From Hyphomonadaceae bacterium (GTDB lineage Bacteria > Pseudomonadota > Alphaproteobacteria > Rhizobiales > Hyphomicrobiaceae), in the NCBI GenBank assembly GCA_019747815.1, contig JAIEQJ010000069.1:1-42932 (forward strand): 42,932 bases of DNA, read 5' to 3'. Positions within the stretch are counted from its first letter, which is position 1. Every line of letters begins with the position of its first letter. Below the pieces are notes generated by a model that was not told the origin of the DNA, did not search any database, and was given only the letters and a program-made list of their open reading frames with translations. This document shows, in pieces, positions 17,097 to 26,969 of this stretch. Made by a program: the position numbers and the translations under genes.

Positions 17097-18773
17097 ATGT
17101 CCCGAGCGCGTCTCATCACCTGTGTGTTGCTGCCGTTTGCCGCCGGCTACTACCTCTCGTATCTGTTTCGCACCATCAACGCGCTTATCGCCGGCGACCT
17201 GGCAGCGGAGCTCGGTCTGAGCGCCGTCGATCTGGGATTTCTCACGTCGGTGTATTTTCTCGTGTTCGCCGCCGCGCAACTTCCCTTCGGGGTCCTCCTT
17301 GACCGCCATGGCCCCACAACCATCCAAAGCGTGCTCCTTTTGCTGGCCGGCGCTGGGGCGCTGGTGTTTGCACTGGCAGACAGTCTCCCTGGGTTGGTGT
17401 TGGGTCGCGCACTGATCGGTCTCGGCGTTGCTTTGGCGTTGATGGCCGGCTTCAAGGCTATTGTGTTGTGGTTCCCGGCCGATCGGCTGCCCCTCGTCAA
17501 CGGCTGGTTCGTCATGCTGGGTGCGCTGGGCGCCGTGACAGCCACCGCGCCAGCCGAGGTCGTTGTGCAGGCCGTCGGCTGGCGTGGCCTGTTCGCCGCC
17601 TTGGGTGCCCTGAGCGCTGTCGCCGCGTTTCTCATTCTGGTAGTCGTGCCGGACTGCCGATTGCCGACTCCACCCGCAACGCCATCCCGCCAACCGATTG
17701 GCCTAATGACGATCTACTCGGACCATCGCTTCTGGCGTCTGGCACCGCTGTCCGCGATCGGCGTCGGGACGTCGTGGTCACTGCAAGGTCTGTGGGCGGC
17801 GCCGTGGCTCAAGGATGTTGATGGTCTTGACCGCGCCGGCGCGGTCCAGACTTTGACCATCATGGCCATCGCCGTAAGCGCCAGCGGACTGCTGCTCGGC
17901 TTGGCGGCTGACCGCCTGTGCCGCATCGGCGTCAAGACCGAGCGCGTTCTCACCGCCGCTGTCGGGCTATCGATAGCGGCCCAGCTGGCCCTCGTTCTCG
18001 GTTGGCCGGTGCCGCCGTGCATCGCCTGGAGCGCAATTGCTGCGGCAGGCGCCGCGACGGTGCTGAGCTATGCGATCCTCGCGGAATACTTCCCCAAGCA
18101 TGCGTCCGGTCGAGCGAACGCGGCCCTCAACCTGCTCCACGTCGGGGGTGCGTTCGTGCTGCAATGCGCGACCGGTGTCATCATCGAGCAATGGCCGGAA
18201 ACTCTGGGCGCCTATCCCGCGGAAGCCCACAAAGCGGCCATGGCTGCCCTTGTCCTGCTGCAGGTCGCCGCGCTGGCCTGGTTCGCGTTGTCGCATCGCC
18301 GCCGGCCGGCCCTCGCGACGAAACACGCGGTTGGGCATCTGTCGATCCAGCTACGCGCGCAGCCTGCTGCCGCATCGAGCCTCTCCTTGTCCGCCCTGTC
18401 TCCCTGGGGCAAGCACATGCGGCTTGCCAGGCACCAGGCCGCGAACTGGCGCCTGGCGGCCACGGCCTCGGTTGCGCTCTGCGTTACGCTCGCAGCAGCG
18501 TTGGCTTCAGCCATCAATCATGCAGGCTTTGCCGCCCATGTCGTCGAGGTGGATCGCAGAAGCACGAGTGCTCCTCGGGCAGTCCCAGAGATGGTCGGCG
18601 CATTGCCACTTGCGGCGGCCGCAACCACGGGCTTGACCTTGGTGGCAAATGACCTCAGCCCATTGTCCTGGAATGCAGTCCTTGCGCGCTGGACGGGACG
18701 CGGCGGCTCTGACGCGGGTCCAAACGAGGGCCTTGCTGGGCGGCCTCCGTCTAATTTCGGTTTGCCGAAGTGA
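17097..18773 (+). CDS. MFS transporter with an unusual ~150-residue C-terminal extension
   Basis: Residues 1 to about 405 form a typical 12-helix major facilitator, with the loop motif GVLLDRHGPT between helices 2 and 3 and paired hydrophobic helices throughout. The substrate cannot be told from sequence. Residues ~410-558 are an additional region: a basic linker, one further hydrophobic helix (ATASVALCVTLAAALASAIN) and a polar, low-complexity end. ATG at 17097 is preferred (GGTGGAG 6 bases upstream) over TTG at 17082. It lies 85 bases after the DUF736 gene and converges on the Wadjet-like operon, with a 152-base gap in which I see no gene. It is probably cargo; a link to defence is not supported. 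Confidence 0.82.
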   Translation: MSRARLITCVLLPFAAGYYLSYLFRTINALIAGDLAAELGLSAVDLGFLTSVYFLVFAAAQLPFGVLLDRHGPTTIQSVLLLLAGAGALVFALADSLPGLVLGRALIGLGVALALMAGFKAIVLWFPADRLPLVNGWFVMLGALGAVTATAPAEVVVQAVGWRGLFAALGALSAVAAFLILVVVPDCRLPTPPATPSRQPIGLMTIYSDHRFWRLAPLSAIGVGTSWSLQGLWAAPWLKDVDGLDRAGAVQTLTIMAIAVSASGLLLGLAADRLCRIGVKTERVLTAAVGLSIAAQLALVLGWPVPPCIAWSAIAAAGAATVLSYAILAEYFPKHASGRANAALNLLHVGGAFVLQCATGVIIEQWPETLGAYPAEAHKAAMAALVLLQVAALAWFALSHRRRPALATKHAVGHLSIQLRAQPAAASSLSLSALSPWGKHMRLARHQAANWRLAATASVALCVTLAAALASAINHAGFAAHVVEVDRRSTSAPRAVPEMVGALPLAAAATTGLTLVANDLSPLSWNAVLARWTGRGGSDAGPNEGLAGRPPSNFGLPK

Positions 18774-18925
18774 CCGCGCCGTCGGATGAAGTTCCTCTCG
18801 TGTCGATGTCAGCCGCACCTCCGAAGCTCTGCGACTATCCAGTCCGGTCCGTCGAGAAGCTGCGTTACGCCGACGCCGACTGCCAGGGCCATATCAAGAA
18901 ACTTTCGAGGAAAAGCGTGAACTCG

Positions 18926-20023
18926 TCAGGAGGACTGTTCGATGCAGGAAATGCCAAGCTCCTCCGATGTCGACCAGGTCGAATCGCTTGCAAGGAGCTT
19001 GGTACCCACGGCTTCCTGGGCGAGCCTGGCACCTGCAACCAGGACCTCTTGGGCACCTGGACGAAGTGGCTGAGGAAGCCACGTGGCCAGACGTTGGGCC
19101 ATCGATGTATCAACCGACGGATGCGCGGCCCGCTTGCCAACGCGGAGCAATCTCTCCCATAGACCGATTGCCGGCTGGACCGATGGCAACCCCGCTTCGC
19201 GGGCCGCGGCATCTGCGGCAATTGGTATTTCGAGGCCGCGTCGATCAAGATCGCCGAAGTAGCGAATTTCCCGGATCGAAGCGGCAGGCCCTTCGCGGGC
19301 AAGCTCCGTGAGGTAGCAGACTGAAGCCGAGAAGTTAGCGCCCGCGCCGAACACGACGAGGCCCACTGGCGAGGTTGGAGCAACCGTCGCAAGTACGGAG
19401 TGGTAGGTAGCCACATTCTCCAACACAAGGGCGACGGGGCCGGCGCCTATCTGGCGGTAAGCGAAGGGGGGCGCGTAGAGACGTGCCCGCAACGCCTCGA
19501 GGGACAAACGGCCGGGAGCGAACAATCGCCGGTTGCGCCGGAGTATGTCCAAACGTTTCTCATCTCCGAACAACTCCAGGGATCGCTCTCCCGTCGGAAC
19601 GACAGGAGCCTCAGAATGGTGATCTCGGAAAAACACATGGATTGCGCACAATGCATCGAACTCCGAGCGCCGCAATGGGAGCCGGGCAGCCCAGGCAAGC
19701 TCTGGACGCCAGGGGTAGGTAGCTGCCGCTCGGCCGACGGGAGGATCGGTTATCCGGTCAAGAAGGACGATGAATTGCGGGAGCACGGGCAGTTCCGAGC
19801 GGTCAACAATTTTCGACGTCTTAAGAGTTCCGGCGTCGATCAGCTCTTGGATCGCTGCAGCGAGACGTGTGCGGCGCTCCGGGGACGTCGCTAGCCCGGG
19901 TTCTGCAGCTAGGAACGCGGCGGTATATGCCTCGATAGGGATGCGCGTGCGACGCGGCTCCGCCTCGGAAAGCGCTGCAGCGAAACGACGGGCGAGCAAC
20001 GTCTCAGCTGGCATTGTTCTCAC
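18926..20023 (-). CDS. jetD: JetD-like Toprim nuclease subunit of a Wadjet-type system
   Basis: The 365-residue protein has the JetD layout: an N-terminal arm domain (DUF3322-like, about 1-185) and a C-terminal Toprim domain (DUF2220-like, about 195-340). The Toprim acidic residues are visible: Glu202 in LENVATYHS, and Asp258 and Asp260 in RYFGDLDRRGLEI. In characterised Wadjet systems JetD cleaves small circular DNA after the SMC complex has extruded it, which limits plasmids. The start overlaps the jetC end by 20 bases, so it is the last gene of a coupled four-gene leftward operon. All catalytic residues that I can identify are present. Confidence 0.85.
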   Translation of the reverse strand: MRTMPAETLLARRFAAALSEAEPRRTRIPIEAYTAAFLAAEPGLATSPERRTRLAAAIQELIDAGTLKTSKIVDRSELPVLPQFIVLLDRITDPPVGRAAATYPWRPELAWAARLPLRRSEFDALCAIHVFFRDHHSEAPVVPTGERSLELFGDEKRLDILRRNRRLFAPGRLSLEALRARLYAPPFAYRQIGAGPVALVLENVATYHSVLATVAPTSPVGLVVFGAGANFSASVCYLTELAREGPAASIREIRYFGDLDRRGLEIPIAADAAAREAGLPSVQPAIGLWERLLRVGKRAAHPSVDTSMAQRLATWLPQPLRPGAQEVLVAGARLAQEAVGTKLLASDSTWSTSEELGISCIEQSS

Positions 20024-23000
20024 GATCGGCTACCGCTACGACGCGTCGGGCCGAGAGATGCCCGCCGGAATCGTGCGTCCGTGGGGCAAGTAGCTCGAGA
20101 AGCTCCGGGTTGGTCCGCACGTATCGCCGCATCGTTCGACGCGCTGCATCGTTGGACAGAGCGATGACGTTCGAAAAGCGACGGAGAGCGCTGAAATCAC
20201 CGATACCTGTCGTGTAAATAAGTTGGATGCCCGCAGCTGCGGCGACCGTGCGCTGGACCTCTATGAGGAATCCCGCATTGGCATTGCCAAGCGGATTGTC
20301 CAGGATGAGCGTTCCCACGGACGCCTCGCGTGCCGTGCTGCGACTTTGTCTGCGGAGTTCCGATAGCATGAGCATCATGGCGGTCGCCACCGTGGCTCGC
20401 TGACCGTTCGAGAATTTTGGAGAGGACAATTCAGATATTGGTACGCGGATCGGTGCAAACGCCTCATTCGGCTTTAGAATCTTGACCCGGAACTCACCCA
20501 CGGCGCGATGCAGCGCATGCATCAAGAGTTTGCTCCCTGAAGGGCGATCTGCCTTGGGGTCAAGTATCTCGATGACGAACGTTTGCAACCGGACGTCGAG
20601 CTCTTCGGCTGGTGACTTCTCGAACCGGATTTCAAGGAAGGGCTCACCCGACCAATCGCGTAAGCGCGGTGGCATCTTCGATCGTGTCTCAGCGAGGCGC
20701 AGATAGCTCAGCGCCTTGTTGGCGCTCTTCGCTAGGCTCGTTGTCGCCAACTTGCGGTCTTGTTCTAGCGTTGCGAGTTCGGCCTGAAGAACACCGATAC
20801 ATGCGCGAAGCTCAATGACGAGTTCGGCAGCATCTCGCGCTAGAGCCTCTGCTGGAGATTGGGCCAGCCGACGGTAGAGGTGATCCGACACTGCGAGATC
20901 CGCGAAATCTTCCCTCGCGAGGAGAGCACGTACCGCCGAATCTCGGTCCCGCCACGCCTGTTCAGCCTCTCGCTCGCTATCTATCGCGGTCGCCAGACGC
21001 CTCGCCATCGCAAGCCCCGTCGAGTTGGCCTCTTCGACATCTCCTGCAAACGGCTCGGCAGTCGGGACATCCGCTACATCGGCTAGCTTCAAACCCATCC
21101 TCAGTTGCGTAGCGAGCACTTTTAGCGCGTCCGCCAGATTTTTTGCTGTTTCGGCGGCGTCACGTGCGGAATTCCGATCGCGCTCAGCGGCTGCTACTTG
21201 GCCCTGCGCATGATCCGCGTTCTGGCGAGCTCCTGCTGCGTAAACAGCGGCTTGGTGTCGGTCGCGCGGCAAACGATCGCTGACAATTTTAGCCGACCGA
21301 CGTGCGGATCGAATTTCTTCCTCGACGCCTCGCAGTTCGGCTTGGGCATTGTCCTTCTCCAGGTAGGCTTCGCGTTCAACGGTACGGGTTCGGGTTGCCT
21401 CAATGGTCGCGCGCTCCGCAGCTGCGCGCCGGCCAGTGAACTCGCCAGCATCAGGTAGCGTCAGCAGGTCTCTGGCCCGTCCCCGAACCGCCTCTGGGTG
21501 CAGATCTATCGCTGCTGCAAGCTTGTCACGCTCCTCAATGGAGATGGTGCGCCTAATTGCTACATCGGAGGCCGATGTCCGACCCGCTAGTCTGCGATCA
21601 AGTTCTGCAAAGTTCGCGCGAAGCTCAAACAGGTTCTCGGGACCTGCAACAATCTCCTTCGCCTCCTGCGACGAAGGCTTGCGGACCGCCTCCCCCAGGA
21701 CGATCGACGACAATTCTTGCTGGGTACGCTCGCCGGCAACGCGATGATCCTGTGCAACCGTACCTTCACGATCAGCGTCCTCGTCTGCGGTTTTGGCGCT
21801 ACGGGCCGCCTCCTCGGCAAAGATACGCCAATTTTTGGCGTCGGCTCGTAGGCGTTCGATGGCTGCTTCGAAGCCTGCAACGGAGGCTTCTTGCTCGACA
21901 AGCTGCTCGATTTCACCAGCCCTATGTTCCGCTTCCCGTCCCGCCCGGCGAAGCTCCACTAACTGTGCGCGAAAGGCTGCTAGCAACTTCGCGACGTTAC
22001 CCCTTCGTTCTTCCCGTTCTTTTCGGAGTTGGTTCAAACGGGCCAGTTCAATCCCAAGCCCATCTCGCGCTGCGACGCGCATAGAGAGCCAACCGACGGG
22101 GCAAGCCGTCGCGTGACGTACAAGAGCCTCTGCTAAACTCCGCGCGCGTGCTGACCGCTCCTCAAGCGCCCCGCGTTGCTGTTCCAGGGACGCGAGCCGC
22201 TCCTCACGGCGTACGCGTTCTGCGCCAGCTGCGCCACGGTCCCATATCGCTCCCGAAGGAGGGATGACAAACGTGCTGCCGCTGTAGTCATCCCGTTCCG
22301 CCGCCACAAGCTCAGTTGCTGGTCCGACTGCGATGATCGTAGCAGGATCAAGCGACGCGGCGTCCAGAACTGACCGTGCCTTCGCAACATCGAGGCTTTC
22401 GACAAGAACGATACCGCCAACGAGGTCCGCCCGGCTGGCCAGCACAGAACCACGTCTTTCGGCGGCAATCGCCTCAGCGACGTACCGCGTCCCCGGAAGG
22501 GCGCCGGTGATGCCGGCCGCGATCAAACGTGCCAGGGCAGCATCTACCTCGGGAGGAGGGGGAAGGTAGCCTGTCTCCTGGAGTCCGCGCACAGCGCGCT
22601 GATCGTCAGCACCCTGGAGCTCGATTGTCAGCCGAGTGGCATCCGCCTCCTTGGCATGGCCAAGGAGGCGCTCCGCGATGGCTGGACCGACCAACTCAAG
22701 GTCGAAGGTGGCGGCTTCCGCCAACTCGATGACCAGTGGGTGGCCACAAAGTTGACGCCGTTCTTGTTCCGCGCGCTCAACCTCACCGGTGAGCCGGGCA
22801 TGATCCCGAGCAAGATCGCCAACTCGCGGACTATCAGCACGATCAGCCTCATCGAGTTGATTCCGTTCGTTGTCGAGCACACCGGTCTCGCGCTCGATGT
22901 TGTTAACCTGCGCGAACGCATGTGCCACGGACGCAGCCTCACGGTTACGTGCTTCCTCCGCGCGCTCGTTTTGCGTAAGGAGACCCTTGGCGACCAAGCG

Positions 23001-24503
23001 GTCGCGAATTGCGGCAACCTCCTCGATACGGCGTTCATTGCCTTGCCGTGCAACATCTAGCTTCGCGGCCTCGACATAAGCATCTCGCTCCTCGTTGCGC
23101 GCCGTCGTTGCCCGCTTTTTTGCCTCGTTTGAGCGCACCCTTGCAGCAGTGACCTCTTCAGCTGCGAGGACAACATTGGCGGCCAGCACGCGCGCGAGCC
23201 GGGTGGCGGCCTCGTCTCGTGCGGTCTGTAGCGGCCGCAATCGTTCCATCTCAGCTGCGTATGCGGCGTCCAGAGCCTTAACCTTGGCAGCTGCTTCGCC
23301 GAGGCGAGCGAGTTCCTCGGTAAGCGACCAAGCCTGCGCGTCAAGGTTTGCTGCCTCCATCCCCTTCAAGGCTTTCTCGTATGCAGCTTCGGCATCGTCT
23401 CGCCAGAACGTAGCGGCAAGACGACGAAACTCACGCCACTCATCGCGAAAACGATCCGCTGCAACGGTCAGGCGACGCGCTTCCGCATCCTGATCGCGCG
23501 ATCGTTGTCGCTCTTTCTGCTCCCGCGTCCGGGCGACCGCTTCTGCTTGTGCAAATTCGGAAAGGAGCTTCATCGCAGAGGTGCGCGCTGCCTGGGCAGC
23601 ACTGCGCGCAGTAGCGAAGGCTGCTACTAACTCGACCAATGGTCCTAGCTCAGTCAGGGCTGCCTGCTCGAAGCGCAGGCGCCGTTCATACTCGGGGAAA
23701 CGTCGGACCTTGTTTGCAACCTCGTCGAATTCGCGATCGAGGCCGGCTAGCTCCATGGGATCGAAAACCGCATCAAGGAAAAACTTGATGAAATCGCGAT
23801 CTTCCCTAAAGCGAGCAATAGCCGATGCGCCGGCCTCATTGTGGTTCATCTCGCCCTGGTAGCGAAACAGCGCACGATCAAGTCCGAGCTTGTCTAGATG
23901 GTCGACCCAGTCGCGCTGCACCTCGGTTGTTGAGACTTCGAGCTTGGCGCGCTGCCCGGTCTTCCTAATCTCTTCCAGCTGTTCGCGGAAACGACGTAGA
24001 GGAAGACGCCGGCGTACCGAATTGCCGTCCGACGGGCCGTCAGTTTCGAAGGTGAGCTGATTGATTCCAACGAGTCCTGTCGGGCCGCGGACGGAATACC
24101 ATAGCCTCTTCAGATCCTCAGGTTTGGGATCAGCTGGCCGTCGGCCTTCCCGCCACTCCGCGGCGAGGCCGGTGACTAGAACTTGGTCATCGGCGAAGCG
24201 GCCCGACTCCACACGCCGCCATTCGATCACCACATGTGCCGTGTCGCGGTCGAGTACGTAGCCGAGCAAATTCTTTTTCTGATGCGACGTCTCCTCAGTG
24301 CCGATCCGTTCGACAATCGGCGGATGAAGAACGGAAAAAAGAAGACGCATCAGAACCGTCTTGCCACCGGCGTTGGGAAGGAAAAGGACCGTGTCCGCAG
24401 GTCCAGTCTGATCTGGTCTGCACAGATCAAGCTCTAGGGGATCGTAACGCGCCGGTTCTGGGCCGACGGAGGCAAGCCTAATGCGCGTGATCTGGAATTT
24501 CAC
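20004..24503 (-). CDS. jetC: JetC-like SMC/MukB-type ATPase of a Wadjet-type system
   Basis: The 1,499-residue protein has the SMC plan: N-terminal nucleotide-binding half, long coiled coils rich in A/E/R, a hinge-like region around residues 600-770, a second coiled coil, and a C-terminal half. Walker A is LPNAGGKTV (42-50), lacking the usual first glycine. The ABC signature is FSNGQR and Walker B reads LILDNPLG, with Asn where SMC proteins usually have the catalytic Glu. These deviations may be family traits. GTG at 24503 overlaps the jetB stop as GTGA. An open frame upstream into jetB (to 24656) is rejected. It is expected to extrude DNA loops and present plasmid DNA to JetD. Confidence 0.88.
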   Translation of the reverse strand: MKFQITRIRLASVGPEPARYDPLELDLCRPDQTGPADTVLFLPNAGGKTVLMRLLFSVLHPPIVERIGTEETSHQKKNLLGYVLDRDTAHVVIEWRRVESGRFADDQVLVTGLAAEWREGRRPADPKPEDLKRLWYSVRGPTGLVGINQLTFETDGPSDGNSVRRRLPLRRFREQLEEIRKTGQRAKLEVSTTEVQRDWVDHLDKLGLDRALFRYQGEMNHNEAGASAIARFREDRDFIKFFLDAVFDPMELAGLDREFDEVANKVRRFPEYERRLRFEQAALTELGPLVELVAAFATARSAAQAARTSAMKLLSEFAQAEAVARTREQKERQRSRDQDAEARRLTVAADRFRDEWREFRRLAATFWRDDAEAAYEKALKGMEAANLDAQAWSLTEELARLGEAAAKVKALDAAYAAEMERLRPLQTARDEAATRLARVLAANVVLAAEEVTAARVRSNEAKKRATTARNEERDAYVEAAKLDVARQGNERRIEEVAAIRDRLVAKGLLTQNERAEEARNREAASVAHAFAQVNNIERETGVLDNERNQLDEADRADSPRVGDLARDHARLTGEVERAEQERRQLCGHPLVIELAEAATFDLELVGPAIAERLLGHAKEADATRLTIELQGADDQRAVRGLQETGYLPPPPEVDAALARLIAAGITGALPGTRYVAEAIAAERRGSVLASRADLVGGIVLVESLDVAKARSVLDAASLDPATIIAVGPATELVAAERDDYSGSTFVIPPSGAIWDRGAAGAERVRREERLASLEQQRGALEERSARARSLAEALVRHATACPVGWLSMRVAARDGLGIELARLNQLRKEREERRGNVAKLLAAFRAQLVELRRAGREAEHRAGEIEQLVEQEASVAGFEAAIERLRADAKNWRIFAEEAARSAKTADEDADREGTVAQDHRVAGERTQQELSSIVLGEAVRKPSSQEAKEIVAGPENLFELRANFAELDRRLAGRTSASDVAIRRTISIEERDKLAAAIDLHPEAVRGRARDLLTLPDAGEFTGRRAAAERATIEATRTRTVEREAYLEKDNAQAELRGVEEEIRSARRSAKIVSDRLPRDRHQAAVYAAGARQNADHAQGQVAAAERDRNSARDAAETAKNLADALKVLATQLRMGLKLADVADVPTAEPFAGDVEEANSTGLAMARRLATAIDSEREAEQAWRDRDSAVRALLAREDFADLAVSDHLYRRLAQSPAEALARDAAELVIELRACIGVLQAELATLEQDRKLATTSLAKSANKALSYLRLAETRSKMPPRLRDWSGEPFLEIRFEKSPAEELDVRLQTFVIEILDPKADRPSGSKLLMHALHRAVGEFRVKILKPNEAFAPIRVPISELSSPKFSNGQRATVATAMMLMLSELRRQSRSTAREASVGTLILDNPLGNANAGFLIEVQRTVAAAAGIQLIYTTGIGDFSALRRFSNVIALSNDAARRTMRRYVRTNPELLELLAPRTHDSGGHLSARRVVAVADRENNAS

Positions 24504-25222
24504 GACACTGGGTCCACCGCAAGATCGCGTACGTGCGCGAGAGCGGGGCCGATACTGGCGACCGCGTCCTTGACGTGTAGTCGGAACCGGCTTCGTATTC
24601 GGAACGCATCTTTTGTTGTTCCAATCTCGTCTGCGAGGCCATTCGCAGTGAGCCACTTTAGGGCGCGGCGGACCATACCTGCTTTGACGTGCGGATTACT
24701 GCGCTCGTCGCCAGTCGTATCCCCCTCTCGCCAGCGGAGTACGAGACGATAAAGCGGTTCGGTTTGAGGTTCGTCGACGGGTGGGTCTTGGTCCTTGCAG
24801 CGCTCGCGAATCCTCTCGGCCATCCGGTTTATTAAGCGCAGTACCTGGGCAACCGTGATCTGCGGCAAGGGACCATCCTCGGCGTCGAGTGCATCGGCGT
24901 TTGGGTAAGCCGCCGTTGCAACGGCGAGGAAGATAAATGCGTTGAGATGGCGTTCCTCAGCCGACATAGCCGCATAGTCGTCGAGGCGCATGTAGTATGG
25001 CGAATCTGGTCCCGTAGCTGCGAGCACCAGCCCATAGACTGGCGAACAATCAAGGATCTCAAGACCCTGCCCAGCCGTGAGAGCGCCGACCCGATGTCGG
25101 AAATCAGCGTCGCTGCGGAAGCGAGCCACGAGTTCGTGATAAGCTCCATTCCGGCCCGGCGACAGTCGAGGGTCGAGGCCGAAGCCGATCAGCTGACCGA
25201 CGGCGAGAGTATCGTCGCTCAT
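24500..25222 (-). CDS. jetB: JetB-like (MukE/KITE-type) subunit of a Wadjet-type system
   Basis: The 240-residue protein is placed between the kleisin-like and SMC-like genes, where JetB lies. Its C-terminal half (VKAGMVRRALKWLTANGLADEIG, a winged-helix-like helix and turn, shown here only in part: RRALKWLTANGL) fits a KITE subunit of tandem winged helices. The call rests mostly on operon position and size; I do not recognise a strong family signature. ATG at 25222 overlaps the jetA stop as ATGA, and the end overlaps jetC. Confidence 0.7.
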   Translation of the reverse strand: MSDDTLAVGQLIGFGLDPRLSPGRNGAYHELVARFRSDADFRHRVGALTAGQGLEILDCSPVYGLVLAATGPDSPYYMRLDDYAAMSAEERHLNAFIFLAVATAAYPNADALDAEDGPLPQITVAQVLRLINRMAERIRERCKDQDPPVDEPQTEPLYRLVLRWREGDTTGDERSNPHVKAGMVRRALKWLTANGLADEIGTTKDAFRIRSRFRLHVKDAVASIGPALAHVRDLAVDPVS

Positions 25223-26811
25223 TGAGCTTCCCCGCGAGGAGAGAGAACCGTCGCCGCGTACGCGGCTTCGTCAGCCGTAAGGGTACCAACCACAAGATCG
25301 TCGCCAGCAAAAGATTTGGACCGAAATGTTCGTCCGTCGCCCGCCGCGGCCAACACAGGTTCTGCGCCGGGACGCACAGCGGCGAGATCGGGTGCAGTAG
25401 CTACTAGCGTTCGTAGGCGGACTAGATCGGCGGCATCGAAACCGTGGTGCTGCTCCGCATAAGCGAGGAGTTCCGACAGCCGGATCGGCGGATCCAAGTT
25501 GGCGAGGATCTCGTCCGCAGCGGCCCATAGCTCTGCAGTAAACGCCCCGGGATCGTCGGGCGGGGTCTCCCACTCAGGCTCGTCCAATTCTGGACCAAGG
25601 TCCTCACGCGTCTGAGGCGGTCGCAGAAGCGCCTGGAGGAATGTGGCTAGGCGTGGCTGAAGCCTTGGTACAACAGAGGCCGCTCTCGGGCCCGGGCCAA
25701 ATCCGAGCAGTCGCTCCGCAAACCCGGTGAGCAATTCGCCGACAGCGCCCAAAGGTGCCGCGAGCACAGGGATCAGCGCTTCCGTAGTTAGATCAATCGC
25801 ACCGATCATGGCCGCACGCCCGAACACCTGTCGATCCTGCTCCTCGATGTACACGCGGACCGCTACCAGTGCCGTGGCGTGCAGCTCCTGATGGCGCATG
25901 AAGCAATCATCCACCATTTCCACCAGAGCAGCGGCTTGGCCGCGCAAATCCTCCCGGCCTGTAGAGTCGCGCGTGTCTTGCATGGCCGCTAGGAGGCGCT
26001 CTTCGGTGCGCATGCGATCTTGGAGGTGCTCGCGAATTTCGGTAAGCCGCTTAGGCACGTCTTCTCGCCAGCCGGCTCTTCGAATGTCGCGCTTCGTCTC
26101 TTCGATGAGCTGTCGCACGAAGCTTGAGTACTGGATTGAACGGATTTTGGCTTCGCGCGCGGGTTTAGCGGCGTCGTCGAGCCGACGGCGGCGGATTAGA
26201 TGTTCTAAGGTTGCCTCCGCCGCAACCTGGGCAGATTCAATGTCCGTGTTCAGTCCACCGACCAGCACGTTGATGGCTTCATTCGTCGCCCGAAGGTAGA
26301 TCCCACCCTCCGCGTCCTCATGCTCCGACAACAACGCAAAGTCGAACCGGCGACGCACTTCGTCGAGGCTGGAAATGTACTCGCCAATGTTGGGACGAAT
26401 AAGCGTCTCGACGAGTTCCGTGACGACCGGATTAAGCTCGTCATCAGCCAGATCAGGTCCGAACCGCTTCGCTTCGACTAGGAGAATGGCGTCCAGCGCA
26501 TCCCGGGTAATGCCGGTATCAAAACCCATCCTGTCGACCACAGCATCGATCGCCGCCAGCCCTAGGTCATAAAAGTCGAAGCCACTCCAGTCGCGCCGTC
26601 CTCGATTGGTCTGAAGCGAATGAAGCGGCTCGGTACAGGTCAGCGCCTTAACTCGACGGTCCCGTGCCGCATCATGTGAAACGTAGGGTTCGCGCGGTAT
26701 CGCTGACACGTGCCCATCAGCTAAGTTCTCCCCTGAGGACGGCGAATGTTCAGGCGCCGAGCTTCTCGCGGCGTCGTCTAGGAAGGTCGCTTTGACTTCG
26801 TGCCTTGACAT
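25219..26811 (-). CDS. jetA: JetA-like (kleisin/MukF-type) subunit of a Wadjet-type system
   Basis: This 530-residue, mostly helical, acidic protein is the first gene of the four-gene operon. Residues 75-170 have winged-helix-like features (FYDLGLAAIDAVVDRMG onward). The middle is long amphipathic helices and the C-terminus is Asp/Pro-rich, in line with a kleisin that bridges the SMC heads. The first ~75 residues are polar and may be disordered. I cannot see the canonical DUF3375 signature, so this may be a divergent Wadjet subtype. The ATG at 26811 has only a weak ribosome site, and a start further in is possible. The 158-base gap upstream should hold the operon promoter; I see no obvious operator. 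Confidence 0.65.
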   Translation of the reverse strand: MSRHEVKATFLDDAARSSAPEHSPSSGENLADGHVSAIPREPYVSHDAARDRRVKALTCTEPLHSLQTNRGRRDWSGFDFYDLGLAAIDAVVDRMGFDTGITRDALDAILLVEAKRFGPDLADDELNPVVTELVETLIRPNIGEYISSLDEVRRRFDFALLSEHEDAEGGIYLRATNEAINVLVGGLNTDIESAQVAAEATLEHLIRRRRLDDAAKPAREAKIRSIQYSSFVRQLIEETKRDIRRAGWREDVPKRLTEIREHLQDRMRTEERLLAAMQDTRDSTGREDLRGQAAALVEMVDDCFMRHQELHATALVAVRVYIEEQDRQVFGRAAMIGAIDLTTEALIPVLAAPLGAVGELLTGFAERLLGFGPGPRAASVVPRLQPRLATFLQALLRPPQTREDLGPELDEPEWETPPDDPGAFTAELWAAADEILANLDPPIRLSELLAYAEQHHGFDAADLVRLRTLVATAPDLAAVRPGAEPVLAAAGDGRTFRSKSFAGDDLVVGTLTADEAAYAATVLSPRGEAQ

Positions 26812-26969
26812 TCGGGTCGATCTTCATCTGCGAACAAGAGCGTCGCCTGGTGCGCGATCCGAGTGGATTCCATATCAAATGGGAGCTGTAGGAAGTGCTT
26901 GCCCAACCGATGTGCTATGTTTTCAACCGTTTTTTCCTTTTGGATCGGTCCCAATCAGCTTCCAACTGG

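Noticed and set aside
18774-18925. Possible small gene between the MFS gene and jetD
   Set aside because: The only open frame (18770-19162) reads into jetD on the opposite strand and has no ribosome site or protein-like composition.
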